A stretch of DNA of 64,000 bases, from NCBI RefSeq assembly GCF_014203555.1, contig NZ_JACHJH010000005.1, positions 102,225-166,224 on the forward strand, given 5' to 3'. The notes beneath the pieces are model-generated. The model saw only the letters and a program-made list of their open reading frames with translations. It had not been told where the DNA came from and made no database searches. Source of the DNA: Streptomyces olivoverticillatus (GTDB lineage: Bacteria; Actinomycetota; Actinomycetes; Streptomycetales; Streptomycetaceae). Both the position numbers and the translations under genes were made by a program. Shown in pieces: positions 58,054 through 64,000 of this stretch. Positions within the stretch are counted from its first letter, which is position 1. Each line of letters opens with the position of its first letter.

Positions 58054-59076
58054 ATGCTGATCGCTCAGCGTCCCTCGCTGACCGAAGAGGTCGTCGACGA
58101 GTTCCGCTCGCGGTTCGTGATCGAGCCGCTGGAGCCGGGCTTCGGCTACACCCTCGGCAACTCCCTGCGTCGTACGCTCCTCTCCTCGATCCCGGGTGCG
58201 GCGGTCACGTCCATCCGCATCGACGGTGTCCTGCACGAGTTCACCACCGTGCCGGGCGTCAAGGAGGACGTCACCGACCTCATCCTCAACATCAAGCAGC
58301 TGGTCGTCTCCTCGGAGCACGACGAGCCGGTCGTGATGTACCTGCGCAAGCAGGGTCCCGGCCTGGTCACCGCTGCTGACATCGCCCCCCCGGCCGGCGT
58401 CGAGGTGCACAACCCCGACCTGGTCCTGGCGACGCTGAACGCCAAGGGCAAGCTGGAGATGGAGCTGACCGTCGAGCGCGGTCGCGGCTACGTCTCCGCC
58501 GTGCAGAACAAGCAGGTGGGCCAGGAGATCGGCCGTATCCCGGTCGACTCCATCTACTCGCCGGTGCTCAAGGTCACCTACAAGGTCGAGGCGACCCGTG
58601 TCGAGCAGCGCACCGACTTCGACAAGCTGATCGTCGACGTCGAGACCAAGCAGGCCATGCGCCCGCGTGACGCCATGGCGTCCGCCGGCAAGACCCTGGT
58701 CGAGCTGTTCGGTCTGGCCCGCGAGCTCAACATCGACGCCGAGGGCATCGACATGGGCCCGTCCCCGACGGACGCCGCCCTGGCCGCCGACCTGGCGCTG
58801 CCGATCGAGGAGCTCGAGCTCACCGTTCGGTCGTACAACTGCCTCAAGCGCGAGGGCATCCACTCCGTGGGTGAGCTCGTCGCCCGCTCCGAGGCCGACC
58901 TGCTCGACATCCGCAACTTCGGTGCGAAGTCGATCGACGAGGTCAAGGCGAAGCTGGCCGGCATGGGCCTGGCCCTCAAGGACAGCCCGCCCGGATTCGA
59001 CCCGACCGCCGCCGCTGACGCCTTTGGCGCCGACGACGACGCGGACGCGGGTTTCGTGGAGACTGAGCAGTACTGA
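58054..59076 (+). CDS. rpoA: RNA polymerase alpha subunit
   Basis: Alpha dimerises to start polymerase assembly. The 340-residue protein has the N-terminal domain with EPLEPGFGYTLGNSLRRTLLSS (as GFGYTLGNSLRRTLLSS), and the C-terminal DNA/activator-binding domain with RSYNCLKREGI and LLDIRNFGAKSIDEV. The acidic tail is usual in streptomycetes. I chose ATG 58054 (MLIAQRPS) after GAGAGG; an upstream ATG at 58027 would add nine residues. Confidence 0.98.
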   Translation: MLIAQRPSLTEEVVDEFRSRFVIEPLEPGFGYTLGNSLRRTLLSSIPGAAVTSIRIDGVLHEFTTVPGVKEDVTDLILNIKQLVVSSEHDEPVVMYLRKQGPGLVTAADIAPPAGVEVHNPDLVLATLNAKGKLEMELTVERGRGYVSAVQNKQVGQEIGRIPVDSIYSPVLKVTYKVEATRVEQRTDFDKLIVDVETKQAMRPRDAMASAGKTLVELFGLARELNIDAEGIDMGPSPTDAALAADLALPIEELELTVRSYNCLKREGIHSVGELVARSEADLLDIRNFGAKSIDEVKAKLAGMGLALKDSPPGFDPTAAADAFGADDDADAGFVETEQY

Positions 59077-59155
59077 TCGGTCTTCGGGTGCGGGTGCGCT
59101 GTGGCTTGTCGCGCCCACGCGGCGGAGTTGCAGATTGACATCGCCCCGCGCCCCC

Positions 59156-59186
59156 TCCGGACTCGCCCCTTCGGGGCTTGTCCGGA
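59156..59186 (+). promoter_or_regulatory. rpoA-rplQ intercistronic hairpin
   Basis: TCCGGAC pairs with GTCCGGA, then a 2x2 internal loop, then GCCCC-TTC-GGGGC. It sits mid-way in the 188-base gap and may be a stability or processing element. No T-run follows. Confidence 0.55.
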
Positions 59187-59264
59187 TCTCCGACGGGCGA
59201 CCGCCTGCTCGGATACTGACTCCGGTACCTGATACGGCCGGGGCAGACACCAAGGAGAAACACC

Positions 59265-59729
59265 ATGCCGCGTCCCACCAAGGGTGCCCGTCTGGGCGGC
59301 GGTGCCGCGCACGAGAAGCTGATGCTGGCGAACCTCGCCAAGTCGCTCTTCGAGCACGGCCGCATCACGACGACCGAGGCCAAGGCCCGCCGCCTGCGTC
59401 CGGTCGCCGAGCGCCTGATCACCAAGGCGAAGAAGGGCGACATCCACAACCGTCGCCAGGTGCTGCAGACGATCACGGACAAGGGCATCGTGCACGTGCT
59501 CTTCACCGAGATCGCTCCGCGCTTCGCCGAGCGTCCGGGTGGCTACACCCGTATCACCAAGATCGGCAACCGTCGTGGCGACAACGCCCCGATGGCCGTG
59601 ATCGAGCTGGTCGAGGGCGAGATCGCGAAGAAGGCGACCGTCGCCGAGGCCGAGGCCGCCACCAAGCGTGCGGTCAAGGAGTCCGAGGCTGCTGCCGAGG
59701 CTCCGGCCGAGGAGTCGAAGGACGCCTGA
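59265..59729 (+). CDS. rplQ: 50S ribosomal protein L17
   Basis: L17 sits near the exit tunnel. The 154-residue protein has the conserved core MPRPTKGARLGGGAAHEKLM to about residue 120, with ITTTEAKARRLRPVAERLIT (as TTTEAKARRLRPVAERL), and an Ala/Glu-rich tail. It closes the alpha operon before a strong hairpin. Confidence 0.98.
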   Translation: MPRPTKGARLGGGAAHEKLMLANLAKSLFEHGRITTTEAKARRLRPVAERLITKAKKGDIHNRRQVLQTITDKGIVHVLFTEIAPRFAERPGGYTRITKIGNRRGDNAPMAVIELVEGEIAKKATVAEAEAATKRAVKESEAAAEAPAEESKDA

Positions 59730-59750
59730 CGCATCTGATGCGTTGCACGG

Positions 59751-59785
59751 ACGGGCCCGCTCCCTACTGCAGGGGGCGGGCCCGT
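59751..59785 (+). terminator. rplQ terminator
   Basis: A 14-bp stem with one G-U pair (59751-59764 with 59772-59785) is followed by TCCGCATTTTT, giving a nearly canonical intrinsic terminator. Confidence 0.8.
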
Positions 59786-59814
59786 TCCGCATTTTTGATG
59801 AGAGGGAGCTCCGA

Positions 59815-60669
59815 GTGAGTGACGAGGTGGAGCCCGGCTACGTCCGGGTGCGGCTGGACCTGTCGTACGACGGCAGGGAATTCTCCGGCTGGGCCAAGCA
59901 GCGCGAGGGCCAGCGCACCGTACAGGGCGAGATCGAGGACGCGATCCGGACGGTGACGCGGTCCAAGGAGACGTACGAGCTCACGGTCGCGGGCCGGACG
60001 GACGCCGGGGTGCACGCGCGCGGGCAGGTCGCACACGTCGATCTTCCGGCGGAGGTGTGGGCCGACCACGAGGACAAGCTGCTGCGCCGGCTCGCCGGGC
60101 GGCTGTCTCACGACGTCCGCGTGTGGCGGGCGGTGGAGGCCCCGGCCGGGTTCAATGCGCGCTTCTCGGCGATCTGGCGGCGGTACGCCTACCGGGTCGT
60201 GGACCACCCCGGCGGCGTGGACCCGCTGCTGCGCGGTCACGTGCTCTGGCACGACTGGCCGTTGGACGTGGACGCGATGAACGAGGCGTCGCGCGCGCTG
60301 CTCGGAGAGCACGACTTCGCCGCCTACTGCAAGAAGCGCGAGGGCGCGACGACGATCCGTACGCTCCAGCAGCTGAGCTGGGAGCGGGACGCGTCGGGCA
60401 TCGTCACGGCGACCGTGCGGGCGGACGCCTTCTGCCACAACATGGTGCGCTCCCTGGTGGGTGCGCTGCTGTTCGTCGGCGACGGCCACCGTCCGGTGGA
60501 CTGGCCGGGCAAGGTGCTGGGCGCGGGCGTCCGCGACTCGGCGGTGCATGTGGTGCGGCCGCACGGGCTGACGCTGGAGGAGGTCGGGTATCCGGCCGAT
60601 TCCGAGCTCGCGGCGCGGAATCTTGCGGCGCGCAATCGGCGGACGCTTCCGGGGTGCGGGGGCTGTTAG
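59815..60669 (+). CDS. truA: tRNA pseudouridine(38-40) synthase TruA
   Basis: TruA makes pseudouridine in the tRNA anticodon arm. The 284-residue enzyme has LSYDGREFSGWAKQ, the catalytic Asp in AGRTDAGVHARGQV, and FCHNMVRSLVGALLFVGDG near the C-terminus (as HNMVRSLVGALLFVG). I chose the GTG at 59815 after GAGGGAGCTCCGA. It follows rplQ as in other actinobacteria. Confidence 0.95.
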   Translation: MSDEVEPGYVRVRLDLSYDGREFSGWAKQREGQRTVQGEIEDAIRTVTRSKETYELTVAGRTDAGVHARGQVAHVDLPAEVWADHEDKLLRRLAGRLSHDVRVWRAVEAPAGFNARFSAIWRRYAYRVVDHPGGVDPLLRGHVLWHDWPLDVDAMNEASRALLGEHDFAAYCKKREGATTIRTLQQLSWERDASGIVTATVRADAFCHNMVRSLVGALLFVGDGHRPVDWPGKVLGAGVRDSAVHVVRPHGLTLEEVGYPADSELAARNLAARNRRTLPGCGGC

Positions 60670-60719
60670 GCGCCCGGCGCCGGGGTGCCCGTAAATCGCT
60701 CTTCGGGGTCGTCCTCAAA

Positions 60720-60751
60720 CGCCGGACGGGCTGAATTCAGCCCGTCCGGCG
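60720..60751. terminator. 32-bp perfect palindrome, bidirectional terminator/REP-like
   Basis: The sequence around GAATTC (60733-60738) is exactly self-complementary for 16 bases on each side. It lies between truA and the convergent glycosyltransferase gene, six bases beyond the stop of the latter. The flank CTTCGGGGTCGTCCTCAAAC is, from memory, part of a repeat found at many streptomycete gene ends. Confidence 0.85.
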
Positions 60752-60756
60752 AACGG

Positions 60757-62877
60757 TCAGCCTGCCGCTTCCATTGCCGGCAGATTCACCGCGAGGTCGC
60801 TCGACATCGTGAAGTACGGGTGGACGCCCGCGATCGTCGGGTACATATCCGTCTTGTTGCGGTCGACGATGTCGCCGATCAGCCTGCCGATCCGTACCGG
60901 CTCGGCGCCCGGTGCCACCCGCAGGGACAGGTCCCACGTCGTGCTCTCGTCGCTGCCGCGGGCGGCGCGCAGCCGCTCGTAGGGGATGCTCACGCGGAAC
61001 GTCGTCGGGTCCACGACCTCGACGTCCACGGACACCTCCTCGGCCGTCTCCGTGCGAGGAGCGCCCAGTACCACCGGGTTGCTGTCGGCCGTGAACTCCG
61101 TGCCGTGCAGGGTGCCTTCGACCGTGAACTCGTCCGTGCCCGCCCGGACGCTGCGCGCCTCGGCGTGGGCGTCGCGGTGCCAGGCGCGCAGCGCGAGGTA
61201 GCCGTCGACGGTCGGGTAGGGCACCCACCAGGTGAAGGGCGCGCCCGGCAGGGGTTCGAGGTCGAGCAGGCCGCGGCCCTCGGCGAGGTGGGAGACCACG
61301 CGGCGGCGGGCCTTGTCGTCGGCCCGGACCACGTGCAGGTCCCAGCGGCCTTCGCCCAGCCGCAGCTCGGCCCGGTCGAGCACCGCCGTCCACGGTCCGC
61401 CCGTGGTGGTGGGCTTGGCCAGCGGCACCGCGACGGGCTTGCCCTCCTTGCGCCGGGTCACCGTCAGCGAGAGCTTCTCGCCGGTGATGCCCGCGCCGTC
61501 GACCGAGACGAGGATGTTGCCGGCGGCGTCGATCCGGCAGGAGGCCACCGGCCGCAGCGGCTTGCGGACCACGATGTCCTTGAGCACCGACTTCACCGGC
61601 GGCTTGGCGGCCCTGGCCACCGGGCGGCGCAGCGGCCGGACGATCTTGCCTGCGGTGCGGCGCAGCCGCTTGGCCAGGGGCAGCGGCTCGGCCTGGGGCC
61701 GGCCCTGGGCCCGGTCGGCCGAGGGCGCGGCGGCGCGCGGGGCGCCGAGGCTGTCGATCAGCTGGAGGTAGGCGTCGGCGATGCGTTCGGGGGAGTAGCG
61801 CTGGGCGGATTCGCGGGCGGCGGCGCCCATGGAGCGGCGCAGCTCGTCGTCCTCGATCAGCTTGAGCAGGCCCTTGGCGATGGCCTCGACGTCGCCGACG
61901 GGGACGAGCAGGCCGTCCTTGCCGTCGGTGATGATCTCGCCGGGGCCGTGCGGGCAGTCGGTGGCGACGACGGGGACGCCGCAGCCCATGGCCTCGACGA
62001 TCGTCATGCCGAAGGACTCCTCGCGGGAGGTCACGGCGGCGATGGAGCCCTTGGCCCACTCGGTCTCGATGGGGGAGTGGGCGCCCATGAGGGTGAGGGA
62101 CTCGGTGAGGCCGAGCCTGTCGATCTGGGCGCGCAGCTTGGGCTGCTCGGGGCCGCGGCCGTAGAGGCGCAGCTTCCAGTCGGGGTGGGCGGCGGCGACG
62201 GTGGCCCAGGCGGAGACCAGCAGGTCGTACCGCTTGACGGGGATGAGGCGGCCCGCGGCCACGACGAGCTTGGTGGCGGGGTCGGCCGGCTCCACCTCGG
62301 ACGGGGGGCAGCCGTTGGGGATGCAGATGATCTTGGTCTTGACGTCGGGGAAGTGCTCGCGGTGGGTGGCCGCGTCGGCTTCCGAGACGGTGGTGTGCGC
62401 GTCCAGGTGGGGGATCGAGGCGTCCTGGTAGGCGCGGATGGACGGCTCGTGGGTGCCGTAGATCCGGTGCTCCTGGCCGATGCGCAGGTAGTGGTCCTTG
62501 CCGAACTCGGCGAGGTACATCACCAGGCCGGGGCGGGTGGCGACGACGACGTCGGCGTCGGTCTCGGCGAGGTGCTCGGCGACGCGCTGGTCGGTGAGGG
62601 CGCTGAAGTGGGCGCCCTTGGCCTCGACCGGCGGGATGTACGGGGTGTCCTGGCCGAGCAGCGGGTGATCGCGGTCGACGCCCTTCTCGGGGCGCTGGTC
62701 GATGAGGTTGACCAGTCTGACCTTGGGGTGCAGCGGCAGCCGGGGCTTTTCGCCGGTTCTGAGGATGGAGACGATCTCCACGTCGTTGCGGGCGGCGAGC
62801 GCTCCGGCGACGTTGAACGTGGAGCGGATGGTTCCGCCGATGCCGTAGGCGTTCTGCAAAAGGAAAGAAATCTTCAT
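60757..62877 (-). CDS. GT4-family glycosyltransferase with large C-terminal extension
   Basis: The 706-residue protein has the GT-B fold of GT4: N-terminal GIGGTIRSTFNVAGALA loop, VAAGRLIPVKRYDLLVSAW, and the EESFGMTIVEAMGCGVPVVATD block with the E-x7-E catalytic pattern (as SFGMTIVEAMGCG). It resembles poly(glycerol-phosphate)/teichoic glucosyltransferases. From about residue 390 a basic linker leads to a beta-rich domain of about 300 residues found twice over (LSLTVTRRK..., VSVDVEVVDP...). No signal peptide; likely cytosolic face. The ATG at 62877 has no clear ribosome site. Convergent with truA. Confidence 0.88.
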   Translation of the reverse strand: MKISFLLQNAYGIGGTIRSTFNVAGALAARNDVEIVSILRTGEKPRLPLHPKVRLVNLIDQRPEKGVDRDHPLLGQDTPYIPPVEAKGAHFSALTDQRVAEHLAETDADVVVATRPGLVMYLAEFGKDHYLRIGQEHRIYGTHEPSIRAYQDASIPHLDAHTTVSEADAATHREHFPDVKTKIICIPNGCPPSEVEPADPATKLVVAAGRLIPVKRYDLLVSAWATVAAAHPDWKLRLYGRGPEQPKLRAQIDRLGLTESLTLMGAHSPIETEWAKGSIAAVTSREESFGMTIVEAMGCGVPVVATDCPHGPGEIITDGKDGLLVPVGDVEAIAKGLLKLIEDDELRRSMGAAARESAQRYSPERIADAYLQLIDSLGAPRAAAPSADRAQGRPQAEPLPLAKRLRRTAGKIVRPLRRPVARAAKPPVKSVLKDIVVRKPLRPVASCRIDAAGNILVSVDGAGITGEKLSLTVTRRKEGKPVAVPLAKPTTTGGPWTAVLDRAELRLGEGRWDLHVVRADDKARRRVVSHLAEGRGLLDLEPLPGAPFTWWVPYPTVDGYLALRAWHRDAHAEARSVRAGTDEFTVEGTLHGTEFTADSNPVVLGAPRTETAEEVSVDVEVVDPTTFRVSIPYERLRAARGSDESTTWDLSLRVAPGAEPVRIGRLIGDIVDRNKTDMYPTIAGVHPYFTMSSDLAVNLPAMEAAG

Positions 62878-63080
62878 GGCGGTGTGTGCGCGGCAAGCTC
62901 GGTGTGCCGCGTCCGTCCTTCCCCCGTGGCCTGGGTGTCCGGTCGTCCCCCTGCGGATCGGCCCGTTGGTTGGTTGTCCGGTCCGATCCGTCGGTAAAGA
63001 CCGTTGGTGGGGATTTCGGTTGCCTGCGCAGCCTACATTGTGGCTTGGGTCACGTGAAAAGCGGCGAGAAGGGCAGGCTC

Positions 63081-63902
63081 GTGGGCGCTGGACGGCGGGT
63101 TACAGGGAAGGCCATGGCGTCGGTCGCCGCGGTTGCGGTGCTGGGTCTGGCGACCGGCTGCGCGGGGGACGGTCCCCGCCCGGCGGCCGCGCGGGGGCCG
63201 GTCGTGGAGGGCAAGGGCGATCTGAGCGCTGTGAAGGTGCTCAGCGGTGTTCAGCTCCGACACGCCGAGCTGGGCCCGCGGGAGGTGGCCGGCTTCCAGA
63301 TCGAGAAGGCGTCCCCCGGCTCGGCCGGGGGCGGCAGACCGAGCACGGACAGTCCGCCGTGCAGACCCCTGGTGGTGGCCCTGGGCTCCCAGCCGCAGCC
63401 CGAGTCGGCGGCGTCCGTGGTCAACACCTTCTCCAAGGGCACGCGGGAAGAGGGCTTCCAGGGGCTGCTGGGCATGATCCGCATCTCGTCGTATGCGGGC
63501 GACGGCGCCGCCACGACGCTGGGGGAGCTGCGGTCGGCGGCGGCCCGGTGCGCGGGCGGCTTCCGGATGAAGACCGGCGAGGGGCAGGCGCAGCGGTTCG
63601 AGGCGGTGCGGATGCTCCCGGCGCCGAAGGTGGGGGACGAGGCGGTGGCCTACCGCCTGGACAACGCGGTGGAAGAGGCGCCGAGCCTGGTCACGGTGGT
63701 GCGGACCGGGTCGACCCTGTCGATGTTCTTCGCCACGAATCTCACCGACCCGGGTGCGGTGGAGATCCCGGAGCGGCTGGTGGCGGCCCAGGTCGCGAAG
63801 GTGGAGAAGCTGGAGCGGGCCGAGCAGCGGCCCACGGCCCCGCCGCCGCACCCGGCGCCGGGGGGCGGCGAGGGCGGCGAGGCGGGCGAGAGCTCGGAAT
63901 GA
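63081..63902 (+). CDS. Putative lipoprotein
   Basis: I do not recognise the family. The 273-residue precursor has a signal peptide with RR, a hydrophobic core and lipobox LATGC (Cys27), then a domain with two further Cys and an Ala/Pro/Gly/Glu-rich C-terminus. I chose the GTG at 63081, with GAGAAGGG at good spacing; GTG 63054 and ATG 63114 are alternatives. It diverges from the glycosyltransferase. It may be a sensor or envelope-associated protein; function unknown. Confidence 0.75.
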   Translation: MGAGRRVTGKAMASVAAVAVLGLATGCAGDGPRPAAARGPVVEGKGDLSAVKVLSGVQLRHAELGPREVAGFQIEKASPGSAGGGRPSTDSPPCRPLVVALGSQPQPESAASVVNTFSKGTREEGFQGLLGMIRISSYAGDGAATTLGELRSAAARCAGGFRMKTGEGQAQRFEAVRMLPAPKVGDEAVAYRLDNAVEEAPSLVTVVRTGSTLSMFFATNLTDPGAVEIPERLVAAQVAKVEKLERAEQRPTAPPPHPAPGGGEGGEAGESSE

Positions 63903-63909
63903 CCGGGGG

Positions 63910-64000
63910 CTAGTGGGCCGCGGACGGCTTCGGGGAGCCGGAGGCGGTCTTGGCGGGCTCGGAGGAGGCCTTCGGCGAGGACACGGACGCCGACGCCTGG
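63910..64000 (-). CDS. C-terminal tail of a minus-strand gene (partial)
   Basis: Reading the minus strand from the window end gives 29 codons and a TAG stop at 63910-63912. The residues are Ser/Ala/Pro/Lys-rich, ending SGSPKPSAAH. No frame break. It is convergent with the lipoprotein, eight bases apart. The composition suggests a disordered tail of a larger, perhaps exported, protein. The main part lies outside the window. Confidence 0.55.
   Translation of the reverse strand, partial: QASASVSSPKASSEPAKTASGSPKPSAAH

Overview
The window reads as chromosome of a Streptomyces or close relative. GC is very high with G/C third codon positions, GTG and TTG starts are common, Shine-Dalgarno sites are GGAGG-like, and the gene order from htpX to truA follows what I recall of the S. 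coelicolor SCO4602-SCO4733 region (from memory, not searched). Most of the window is core genome. The accessory-like part is about 8-20 kb plus short inserts near 40-43 kb and 60.7-64 kb.

Region 1 (1-8000) is one tightly overlapping nuo operon: the repetitive C-terminal tail of an upstream subunit, then nuoH-I-J-K-L-M-N, the membrane arm of a complex I-type enzyme. The short NuoH with an altered acidic loop, and htpX next door, suggest the second, partial nuo cluster of streptomycetes. A near-perfect 193-bp palindromic element supplies the nuoN stop codon.

Region 2 (8.2-21.5 kb) holds htpX, a small secreted Asp/Pro-repeat protein, a YccF-type membrane protein, a secreted SGNH esterase, a YajQ-family protein, tRNA-Tyr (the class of gene used as attB by SLP1-type elements, here unoccupied), an NAD(P)-binding protein with a possibly inactive amidohydrolase, tRNA-Thr, tRNA-Met, rpmG, a HadA/HadB-like dehydratase pair, a TetR/MFS-exporter module with two matching operators, murB, an adenosine deaminase-like gene and an aspartate aminotransferase.

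Region 3 (21.6-39.8 kb) is the transcription/translation core: tRNA-Trp, secE, nusG, rplK-rplA, a lipoprotein, rplJ-rplL behind an L10-type leader, rpoB-rpoC, rpsL-rpsG-fusA-tuf. Region 4 (39.9-42.9 kb) carries a metallophosphoesterase and a Tat-type PIG-L lipoprotein. Region 5 (43.1-60.7 kb) is the S10-spc-alpha supercluster: rpsJ to rplO, secY, adk, map, infA, rpmJ, rpsM, rpsK, rpoA, rplQ, truA. Region 6 (60.7-64 kb) has a large GT4 glycosyltransferase, a lipoprotein and the tail of a minus-strand gene.

The most interesting non-coding signals are a 25-nt sequence shared exactly by the rpsL and rpsJ leaders, the TetR operator pair with an apparently leaderless regulator mRNA, the L10 leader, and the palindromic mobile-like element at the nuoN stop.
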